DNA of 8,545 nucleotides from an uncultured Mollicutes bacterium. Lineage in GTDB: Bacteria; Bacillota_I; Bacilli_A; RFN20; CAG-826. This document shows positions 1-7,100 of this stretch, piece by piece (within the stretch, counting starts at the first letter, position 1; the number at the start of each line of letters is the position of its first letter). The stretch is from contig CALBGF010000203.1 of NCBI GenBank assembly GCA_937893635.1, positions 1 to 8,545 of the forward strand, read 5' to 3'. The translations under genes and the position numbers were made by a program. The notes beneath the pieces were generated by a model, which did not search any database, had not been told where the DNA came from, and saw nothing but the letters and a program-made list of their open reading frames with translations.

Positions 1-10
1 TAAACGTCAA

Positions 11-90
11 TGATTGAACGATTATCTTAACAAATGAACGATTATAGGAACTATTGAACGTTTACCACAACGATTGAACGATTATATTAT
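11..90. repeat. Four direct repeats with exact 20-bp period (iteron-like)
   Basis: Four consecutive 20-bp units share the pattern NNATTGAACGATTATNNNAA. The TGAACG core falls at 15-20, 35-40, 55-60 and 75-80, exactly 20 bp apart. The third unit has TTTAC in place of ATTAT, the second has AAATG in place of ATTG, and the fourth lacks the final AA. A degenerate fifth copy (TTGTTCGATAA) may lie at 91-101, offset 17 bp instead of 20, and the first bases (TAAACGT) may be the tail of another, so the array may extend upstream. A 20-bp period is not a multiple of three, so this is not coding. Identical spacing of about two helical turns suggests protein binding on one DNA face, as in iterons or a multi-site operator. 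The array sits just upstream of an XRE regulator gene. Its function is unknown. Confidence 0.85.
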
Positions 91-102
91 TTGTTCGATA
101 AC

Positions 103-119
103 GCAAAGAAAATGTTTGC
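103..119. promoter_or_regulatory. Inverted repeat, candidate operator upstream of the XRE gene
   Basis: GCAAA at 103-107 is mirrored by TTTGC at 115-119, with a 7-base centre. An outer ACGC at 101-104 has a displaced partner GCGT at 124-127. The right arm overlaps the proposed -35 hexamer of the regulator/methyltransferase operon, where a repressor or autoregulator would bind. The arms are only 5 bp and the region is AT-rich, so chance is a real alternative. Confidence 0.3.
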
Positions 120-144
120 AATAGCGTAGAAAATATGGTATTTT
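116..144 (+). promoter_or_regulatory. Candidate promoter of the regulator-methyltransferase operon
   Basis: TTGCAA (116-121) is followed after 17 bp by TATTTT (139-144), preceded by TGG, which gives an extended -10. This is a fair sigma-A-type match. Its predicted start point near 150 would leave almost no leader before the GAGG at 151-154, so the true start could lie further upstream. It is the only decent match I see between the repeats and the first gene. Confidence 0.4.
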
Positions 145-163
145 AATGATGAGGTAAAAAAAT

Positions 164-394
164 ATGGCAATAAGTTATAACAAACTATGGAAATTACTTA
201 TAGATAAAGGAATGAATAAAACTGATTTGAGAGAAAAGACGGGTATTAGTCAGTCAACAATAGCTAAAATGGTCAATGGCGAAAATATTACCGTTGATAT
301 TTTAGAAAGAATTTGCTGCGCCTTAAGTTGTAATATCGGTGATATTATGGAAATAAAAAAGAATTATGAGGAAAAATCAAATGGAAATAAATAG
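164..394 (+). CDS. XRE/Cro-CI family helix-turn-helix regulator
   Basis: A 76-residue protein that is almost entirely one XRE-type DNA-binding domain. The helix-turn-helix lies about residues 18-39 (KTDLREKTGISQSTIAKMVNG), followed by the typical helices with ITVDILERICCALSCNIGDIM. The short tail is basic and acidic, with no second domain. GAGG at 151-154 is 9 bases before the ATG. The gene overlaps the first methyltransferase by 14 bp, so the two are co-transcribed and probably translationally coupled. Size and position resemble the controller (C) proteins of restriction-modification systems, which delay endonuclease expression. Here, however, it is joined to the methyltransferases rather than to the endonuclease, so it may repress its own operon or act at a distance on the minus-strand gene. 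The fold is certain; the role is inferred. Similar small regulators also occur on mobile elements. Confidence 0.9.
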   Translation: MAISYNKLWKLLIDKGMNKTDLREKTGISQSTIAKMVNGENITVDILERICCALSCNIGDIMEIKKNYEEKSNGNK

Positions 395-1184
395 AATTTA
401 TAAATTGGATTGTGTTGTTGGAATGAAAAAAATAGAAGGCGAAACAATAGATTTAATAATTGCGGACCCTCCTTATAATTTATCTTTTGGAAATTCAATA
501 CATTGTGAGGGAAGCGCGGTTATTAATGGAATGGGAGGAGAATGGAATAAAGTTAAACAAGATTGGGACTCTTTTACGTTAGATGAATACGTTTCTTTTA
601 CTTTTGCTTGGCTTGCTGAGGCAAAAAGAATTCTTAAAAAGACAGGATCTATGTGGATTTTTGGAACGTATCATAATATTGGAATAATTAATTATGTTTG
701 CCAATGCTTAGGCTTAGAAATAATAAACGAGGTTGTTTGGTATAAAAATAATTCATTCCCCAATCTAGCTGGAAGAAGACTTACGGCAAGCCACGAAACT
801 ATTTTATGGGTTCATAATTCTCCAAAAAAGAGACAATATTATTTTAATTATGAATATTCCAAAAATGGTGATTTTTCATATGATAATCTCAAAAGTCCTG
901 GAAAACAGATGAGAACTGTTTGGAGCATTCCAAATAACAAAAAGTCCTGGGAACTTAAGTATGGAAAGCATCCTACTCAAAAGCCTGTAAGATTGATTGA
1001 AAGAATTATTATGTTATCTTCGAAAGAAAACGATTTGATTTTATCACCATTTTGTGGTTCTGGAACTGATTGCCTTTCTGCTAAAAAACTAGGCCGAAAT
1101 TTTATTTCGTTTGAAATTAATGACGATTATATTTCTTTAGCGGAGCAAAGAATAAATGATAACGAGGTACGTGAAAATGAGTAG
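381..1184 (+). CDS. Beta-class DNA adenine methyltransferase (DpnA/MboIIA-like)
   Basis: A 267-residue SAM-dependent DNA methyltransferase. Catalytic motif IV (ADPPYNLSFG, DPPY at residues 29-32) comes first, and the SAM-binding motif I (FCGSGT, residues 224-229) lies near the C terminus. This permuted order defines the beta class. DPPY rather than SPPY points to N6-adenine methylation. Other family marks are the central TASHETILW stretch and KHPTQKP at about 196-202. Overall it resembles DpnA of the DpnII system and M.MboIIA. I chose the ATG at 381 because GAGG at 368-371 is 9 bases before it; an in-frame ATG at 366 has no such site. The gene overlaps the regulator by 14 bp and the next methyltransferase by 8 bp. 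It probably protects one strand of the recognition site, or, like DpnA, single-stranded DNA. The recognition sequence cannot be read from the protein. Confidence 0.93.
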   Translation: MEINRIYKLDCVVGMKKIEGETIDLIIADPPYNLSFGNSIHCEGSAVINGMGGEWNKVKQDWDSFTLDEYVSFTFAWLAEAKRILKKTGSMWIFGTYHNIGIINYVCQCLGLEIINEVVWYKNNSFPNLAGRRLTASHETILWVHNSPKKRQYYFNYEYSKNGDFSYDNLKSPGKQMRTVWSIPNNKKSWELKYGKHPTQKPVRLIERIIMLSSKENDLILSPFCGSGTDCLSAKKLGRNFISFEINDDYISLAEQRINDNEVRENE

Positions 1185-1983
1185 AGGTCAACCTGTAATA
1201 AAGTGGTCTGGAAGCAAAAGATTACTTGCTGATGAAATAATAAAATATTTTCCTGATTTTTCTGGAACATATTTTGAGCCGTTTTTAGGTGGCGGTTCAA
1301 TTTTATTGTCATTAAATCCAAAAAAAGCGGTTTGTATTGATGTTAACGAATCACTAATTGACTTTTGGAATAAATTAAAAACTAATCCGCAGTTTTTGGC
1401 GGATTTTTATACTGATGAATGGACAAGACTTCAAGCTGATTATACAGAATTCACGAGAGTTAGAGAAAGGTATAACAAAAGACATAAGGGAGAAGACTTA
1501 CTTTTCCTTTCTAGGACATGTGTAAATGGATTAATTAGATATAATAAAAAAGGAGAGTTTAACAATTCTCTCCATTATAGTAGGAAAGGCATAGATCCAT
1601 CAACATTAAGAAAAGTTTTAATCAGTGCTTCAGAGCAAATACAAGGGTATGAATTTTTATGTGATGATTATTCAACAATTTTAGAGATGGTAAAAGAAGG
1701 AGACTTCGTTTATTTGGATCCGCCATATTTCAATACAAAAAGTATGTACTATGGGAAAATCGATTATGAACTTTTATGGAACTTTTTGCGTCAATTAAAT
1801 AAAAAGAAGGTTAAATTTGCATTATCATTTGATGGATACTCTGAGCAAAGAAATTATGAAAGTTTAATTCCTAATGATTTGTTTAAGCGACATATATTAA
1901 TTAAAGGCATGAAATCCACATTTAATAAAGTGATTGATAAAAACATTAATAATACTACAGAGTCACTTTATTTGAATTATTAA
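1177..1983 (+). CDS. Alpha-class (D12/Dam-like) DNA adenine methyltransferase
   Basis: A 268-residue N6-adenine methyltransferase of the MethyltransfD12 family (Dam, DpnM). Motif order is the reverse of its neighbour: the N-terminal IKWSGSKR (about 9-15) and EPFLGGGS (about 34-41) form the SAM site, and LDPPY (DPPY at 181-184) is the catalytic motif. Between them, TCVNGLIRYNKKGEFNNSLH lies in the region expected to carry the target-recognition domain. GAGG at 1164-1167 is 9 bases before the ATG at 1177, which overlaps the end of the beta-class gene by 8 bp; an upstream in-frame ATG at 1156 lacks a good site. An alpha plus beta pair occurs in DpnII-type systems, and paired enzymes occur in systems with asymmetric sites, where each modifies one strand. 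The 3' end overlaps the convergent endonuclease gene by 29 bp. Confidence 0.93.
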   Translation: MSRGQPVIKWSGSKRLLADEIIKYFPDFSGTYFEPFLGGGSILLSLNPKKAVCIDVNESLIDFWNKLKTNPQFLADFYTDEWTRLQADYTEFTRVRERYNKRHKGEDLLFLSRTCVNGLIRYNKKGEFNNSLHYSRKGIDPSTLRKVLISASEQIQGYEFLCDDYSTILEMVKEGDFVYLDPPYFNTKSMYYGKIDYELLWNFLRQLNKKKVKFALSFDGYSEQRNYESLIPNDLFKRHILIKGMKSTFNKVIDKNINNTTESLYLNY

Positions 1984-3967
1984 TTTCGATATAGCTTATA
2001 CTTTCAATCAAATTACTATTTTTAAAAATTGGTTTTGTATTTTCAATAAATTGAATTGTTGCGTTTTGGGAATCATAAAAAATGTCTATGTGCCATTTTT
2101 TATTAAATGGAATTAAAGAAAAAATAATATTACAATCTGACTTTTTTAAAAGATATGAATAGTCTTTTCTTACTTTAGAAATAAAAGAAGCGCTTGTTAT
2201 TATTTCAAACCACGAAAATTGAATTTTGGCATTACTATGATTCCATTTATCGTTTTTACGTTCAACATTAGGTATCGAATTTAAAAGCCATTTTATATAT
2301 TGTGATAGTCTACAGCCTATATTTTCTTCTAAATCTTCAGCCTTTTCTTTTGATTCCATAGTCAAGATAAATGGCTTGGCTGAATCACATAAAAATTCTA
2401 CTATATGATCTGGTCTTTTATCGTCGCTTACTCTTGGAAGGGAAAGCCATCTATATTCTATTTCATTAATTTTTAAGGACAATCCACTCCAATCGCCGCC
2501 TGGAGGGTTGCACATTCCGTAAAAAGCGTTAGATTCATATGAAAACAATAAATAAAATAATGAATCAACATCATCTTCACGATAATTAATAGGTGACAAA
2601 TCTAATTTTTCAAATGAATTATTTTTACATGAATAATAAGTTTTATGATTCATTTTTTCGATTCCAGATTTGTTTGTGCTTTCACCTATGATAGGGCAGT
2701 CATAAATCAAATAATCGGAAAGATTTATTATTGTTTGCCATAATCCATTGCTTTTTGATAGTCTTTCTTTGTTTGACATTAACATAGAATAATTGCTTTT
2801 AATCAAAGGCCCATATAACACTGTAATTATTGTTTCATTTTCTCCAAACAGCATTCTGAGAAGTGGTAAAATTCCTCTATCTGGTCGATTGTCATCGCCA
2901 CCAGGTTTAAAGCCTTTTATCATGGTAATTATTATGTGATCTTTTGAAATTAAATAATTTTTTATTTCATTTGATATGGTATATATGTTGTTTAATGATT
3001 CGATAAATTTTTGTATATTTTCTTTTGGTATTATTCCAAATGGTAAATCAGAACTAAAAATTCCAATAGAATTTCGAGTGATTAAACTATGCAATAATTC
3101 TAGATTTCCGCTAATAGATTTTTTTGCTATTTTTTTCTCAAACTTAAACTTTTTTTGTAAATTCAATATAGATGCTGCTAAATCATAAGGATATAAATTC
3201 TCTATTTCTTTGGATGATAGCGAAGTGCTACTTTTAGACGAGGAAAGAAAATTTACAAAATTTATGTTTTTTTGCTTTACACTATTTATAATAGATGTGG
3301 TGTCTTTGTTAATTAAAATATTTAGTAAATAATCGCCTAATTCATGGTCATTGAATATTAAATTCATATTAACATTGGAGAAATTAGGATCATTGTCATC
3401 GTATTCTTCAGATTTTGTTATAATTTCGTAAACATCAATGTTATTGATTGAGGAACATGCGACGTAACTATAAGGAACGATTGCGTTAGGAAATCGTAGA
3501 GCTTTTCTAACTCTCGTTTGAGGATTAAGTTCATATTTTGGCAAATCAATTATATAAAAATATGGGATTTTTGTTTTGGCGCATGAATAAGATCTTCCTG
3601 AGCGTTGCCATGCTTGATTGCCAGCTTGCAAGGCAGAGCAAAACTCAATCACAACCATTATTTTTTCAGTATTATCAATAATTTGAGTTATTAAGGCATC
3701 TGCTGTTTCATCTAATATACTTCCTAATTTTTTAAATTCCGTCAAAATATTATTTGCCCATCTTTTTTTATTGCTTTTTTCAAATCCAGGAATTAATTCA
3801 AAAGTTAATTCAAATTCATTGTTAGTTAATTTGATAGATGAAGACATTTGATTGATTGGGAATAGATGCTCAGAAAATTCCATTTGACTGTTTGTCTTGA
3901 TCATATTAATGATTCTGGTACATTCAATAATATTATCTCCATATACTCTAAAATTAAGTTTTTTCAT
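1955..3967 (-). CDS. Putative type II restriction endonuclease, PD-(D/E)XK
   Basis: A 670-residue soluble protein, most likely the endonuclease paired with the two methyltransferases. The C-terminal half holds a canonical PD-(D/E)XK pair: RPDHIVEF (PD at 519-520), then 17 residues on, MESK (E538, K540), followed by a helix with LEENIGCRLSQYI. Two other blocks look conserved: EFCSALQAGNQAWQRSGR (from E108), which could be an additional nuclease-like or structural core, and KGFKPGGDDNRPDRGILPL (about 351-369). No ATPase, methyltransferase or membrane segment is visible, which argues against type I or III. At 670 residues it is far longer than DpnB-type enzymes (about 290), and is closer in size to type IIS or other multidomain enzymes. 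AGGAAGTGA on the minus strand (3972-3980) supports the start at 3967 over an in-frame ATG at 3985. I do not recognise a named enzyme. The nuclease fold is likely; the pairing is inferred from position. Confidence 0.68.
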   Translation of the reverse strand: MKKLNFRVYGDNIIECTRIINMIKTNSQMEFSEHLFPINQMSSSIKLTNNEFELTFELIPGFEKSNKKRWANNILTEFKKLGSILDETADALITQIIDNTEKIMVVIEFCSALQAGNQAWQRSGRSYSCAKTKIPYFYIIDLPKYELNPQTRVRKALRFPNAIVPYSYVACSSINNIDVYEIITKSEEYDDNDPNFSNVNMNLIFNDHELGDYLLNILINKDTTSIINSVKQKNINFVNFLSSSKSSTSLSSKEIENLYPYDLAASILNLQKKFKFEKKIAKKSISGNLELLHSLITRNSIGIFSSDLPFGIIPKENIQKFIESLNNIYTISNEIKNYLISKDHIIITMIKGFKPGGDDNRPDRGILPLLRMLFGENETIITVLYGPLIKSNYSMLMSNKERLSKSNGLWQTIINLSDYLIYDCPIIGESTNKSGIEKMNHKTYYSCKNNSFEKLDLSPINYREDDVDSLFYLLFSYESNAFYGMCNPPGGDWSGLSLKINEIEYRWLSLPRVSDDKRPDHIVEFLCDSAKPFILTMESKEKAEDLEENIGCRLSQYIKWLLNSIPNVERKNDKWNHSNAKIQFSWFEIITSASFISKVRKDYSYLLKKSDCNIIFSLIPFNKKWHIDIFYDSQNATIQFIENTKPIFKNSNLIESISYIEINNSNKVTL

Positions 3968-4042
3968 ACATTCACTTCCTCGCATAACTATTTTTGTGGT
4001 TTAAATTTAATAAATATCAAACCTATTATTTTTTTGGTTTTA

Positions 4043-4048
4043 TGTATA
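4043..4048 (-). promoter_or_regulatory. Candidate -10 box for the minus-strand endonuclease gene
   Basis: Read on the minus strand, these bases are TATACA, within GATATACATAAA. Transcription from here would give a leader of about 70 bases before the start at 3967. No good -35 hexamer sits at 17-18 bp (AAACCA or TAAACC), so the site is weak. Other AT-rich stretches nearer the gene are also possible. A low intrinsic promoter strength would fit an endonuclease that needs activation. Confidence 0.25.
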
Positions 4049-4067
4049 TCTTTGCGCACTATCTTTG
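4047..4067. repeat. Short direct repeat TATCTTTG in the divergent intergenic region
   Basis: TATCTTTG occurs at 4047-4054 and again at 4060-4067, 13 bp apart, separated by CGCAC. The pair overlaps the candidate minus-strand -10 box and lies about 40 bp upstream of the plus-strand -10. It could be an operator controlling the endonuclease, or chance in AT-rich DNA. The rest of the 207-bp interval 3968-4174 shows no open frame or strong hairpin. Confidence 0.3.
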
Positions 4068-4105
4068 GTTTAACTACAGTGTTTTATGCAAAATAAGCTA
4101 AATTA

Positions 4106-4114
4106 TGTTATAAT
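4106..4114 (+). promoter_or_regulatory. Extended -10 promoter of the STAND NTPase gene
   Basis: TGTTATAAT is a perfect extended -10 element: TG, one base, then consensus TATAAT at 4109-4114. The -35 region 17-19 bp upstream (around TTATGCAA, 4084-4091) is poor, as is often tolerated with an extended -10. A start near 4121 gives a leader of about 50 bases before the GTG at 4175. It probably also drives the small gene at 7867, since no promoter or terminator is obvious between them. Confidence 0.6.
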
Positions 4115-4160
4115 TTAAATAATTTAAGCACCAAGATAAAAAATCAATGAACTATTCCAG

Positions 4161-4170
4161 AAAGGGTGAT
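4161..4170 (+). promoter_or_regulatory. Ribosome binding site deciding the STAND gene start
   Basis: AAAGGGTGAT, preceded by AG, is close to the 16S-complementary AGAAAGGAGGTGAT with two bases missing. It is well spaced from the GTG at 4175 (8 bases after the AAGGG core). The alternatives, GTG 4166 and ATG 4169, lie inside or directly against the site, which is too close for normal initiation. Confidence 0.5.
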
Positions 4171-4174
4171 GCAA

Positions 4175-7100
4175 GTGGATATTAATATCATTGAACAAAA
4201 AATACTTTCTTTGAATGGCGGGGATTTTCAAAAATTATGTGTTGCACTTTTTTCAAAAAAATATCGTGATTATATTGACCAAACCAATGGCGGAGCAGCA
4301 GGAAGCAATAAGACAACAAAAGGACAACCTGATTTTGTACTTAAAAAGAAAGATTCTCCAACATTTATTTTAGTTGAATGTACAACTCAAATTGATAATT
4401 TGGAAAAAAAGATTAGATCAGATGTTGTTGCATGCATTGATGAAAGCAAAAAAGGAATTAAGATTGAATTGATAAAAGAAATCATTTTTTGCTATTCAGG
4501 AAGAAAAATTGACAATTCTGTCTATTCTGAAATAGCTGCTGATTTAAAAAAGTTAGATATTGATTTTAACGCTTATGGGATAGAAGCCATTGCTCTTGAA
4601 ATATATAACAATTATCAATGCTTGGCTGCGGATTTTCTAGGAATTCAAATTCCGTTTTCAAAATGTACGTTTGAGATTGATGAGTTTATCAGTGAATCCG
4701 AATATAATCATCTCTCCCCGTCATTGAACAAAAAATTTGATTTTAGGGAATCAGAAATTAAAGCTATTGAGGATTCATTCAAACAAAATCAATTCATTAT
4801 CTTGTCTGGAAGCGCTGGCGTTGGGAAAACGATGCTTGCGCTAGAATATGCTAAAACCAGGGTGATTGCTGGAGAGAAATGGATTGTCATAAAGGCAATC
4901 GGAAACCCAAATCTTGAAGAAATTAGGGAATCAACTTGTGAATACGATTGTTTTGTTGTTGACGATTTGAGCTCCTTTGGAAAAAACGTTCCAGATGTTA
5001 TCCAAATTTTAAAAGGAAAGAATGTAATTGTAACTTCTAGAAAATATCTAACAAATGATTTAGAGGATGAACTAAAAAGTTTAGGAACCCAATATAAAAT
5101 ATTTGATATAGGTACTCTTTCGGACGAGAATATCGAATTGCTAATTAAAGATAATCTTGGAATTAACAACAATGATTATTTAAAGAAAATTGTTGAAGTA
5201 GCAAAAGGAAACCCACGAATAGCTTTTATGGCCGCAGAAGAATCGATTAAAAACGGCTTTTCTGCTCTATTTAACGATAAAAACGTATTCGCAAATTACT
5301 ATTTCGATAGGATTAAAGCAATTAATAATTGGAAAAGCAAAAGCGAGGAATTGCTTAAAGTTATCGGTGTTGTGTATCTTTTGAAAAAAATGTCAATTGA
5401 TGCTCTCGAAGGTGATAACTCAATTCTCACATTTATCAATATATCAAAAAGCGAATTCAAGGAAGCAATAAAATTTCTTAATGATAACGATGTAATTTCG
5501 TTGTTCTACGATGATGTGGTCACGATTTCCGATCAGTGCCTAGCAGACTATCTTTCATACTATGTTTTTTTGGAGAAGAAATTATTTAATTTTTCTTCAG
5601 TCATAAATTTTTTCTTTGAAAAGTATCCTGACAATGTCGTTGACATGATAAATATGCTCGGAAGCATGTTTAATTCAAAAGAGGGAATGGAGTATATAGC
5701 CTCCGAAGTTCAGTCTTCGTGGGACACCTTAAAACAAAATGCGAATGTTAAAAGCCTGAAATTATTTTGTGCGAAATTTGCCCTGATGAACATCGATAAT
5801 TCATTGCTATTTTTGTACGAACACGCCGAGGAAAATGAAGATGCTTTTTTAGGCGTGACAAACGGAAGCGTCAATTGGAGAATCTCTACAATATCATCCC
5901 TTTTAGATGTTAGAACAAGAATGTGTTGCCAAATCATTGAGAAAATGATCCGCTCTAAATCAATCGATTGCCAAATCATAACGGATATGCTTGTGCAACG
6001 ACACGGGATAACAATGAAATCATATTATTCTAAGTATAATACTCAGATAGAGATGCTTTCGTTTTTCGTTGATAACAAGGAAAAATACTCTTTGGATTTT
6101 CTTAAGCAATACTGTTTGGAGATGCTTAAATTTGACATTACCTATACAGAAAGCAAAGGCTATAAGTTTGACTTTAACACACTTACCCTTAGGGCGGGCG
6201 ACGGTAACCTTACTCAATTGCGCAATAAATGTTTTGATGTTCTTTTTGAATGCGATGGCGTGTACGATTCTCTTGATACTTACTTTTCTTGTTGGCCGCA
6301 AAAAGAAAGTGCGGGAATATTTGAACTGGATCTATTGACGATTGAAACAAAATTAAAAGAAAAAAGAGATAGGAATATGATTCGCGAGCTCATAATCTAT
6401 CTCAAATCCAAGAGGATATTAGATGACCATGGGCTTCGTTGGAAATTTATGGAAGATAGCCTTGAAGAAAGCTTAAGTTTGATTTCTCCAGTTATAAAAA
6501 AGAGTGCCGATATGCCTGATGACACGTTTAAAGAACGAGAAAGCAGAAGAAACGAACTCGTTTTAGATGAGATAAAAGCTTCATCGTTTGATGTTAATTT
6601 TAAGCGATTTGAATTGTTCAATGAGATTATTAAATTCTCATCGTTGCTCGATTCAGATATCATTCGATTTGCAGAATTATGGTTCTCTACATTTCCCGAA
6701 AAAGAAATTTACAATAACATTGACACTTTTTTGAATTTCGTTAATATCGCTGATAAATTTCCTTATTACAATAAACTTATTGTAGATCGAATCATTGCAG
6801 AAGTTGGTGTTAATGATGCATATGCAAAAATCATTGGAAGTACAAGTGAGGAATTCAAAGGAAAGGTTATTACTCATTTCTTCAAAAAATCCTTCGATAT
6901 TGATAGGGCGACGGCGATGGTTCTTTTTGATCTATATCTCGAGGATATTAAAATAGCATTGCCAAAAGAATTTGATATTGGAGATTTTTTGTGGAGCAAG
7001 ATTCCTTTTGATAAAATACATCTATTTTTGACAAAGTATTTCAATATAACAGAGCAGTCAATGAATGGAAGTTACGAAAGCATCTTTTATATACAGGATG

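Noticed and set aside
11..90. CRISPR array
   Set aside because: The period is 20 bp with about 13 bp conserved, which leaves no room for 25-40 bp spacers. No cas gene is present.
1552..1573. Hairpin GGAGAG / CTCTCC with 10-base loop, possible terminator
   Set aside because: It lies inside the conserved coding stretch KGEFNNSLH of the alpha methyltransferase and has no T-run, so the codons explain it.
2976..3188. Plus-strand open frame of 70 codons inside the endonuclease gene
   Set aside because: Antisense shadow with no ribosome binding site and no domain. The minus-strand frame carries the clear protein signal.
3866..4096. Plus-strand open frame of 76 codons across the divergent intergenic region
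   Set aside because: Its first third is antisense to the endonuclease start, the rest is AT-rich promoter sequence, and no ribosome binding site precedes it.
5710..6663. Several minus- and plus-strand open frames of 88-93 codons within the STAND gene
   Set aside because: They overlap one long conserved-looking frame, have no ribosome binding sites and read as low-quality translations.
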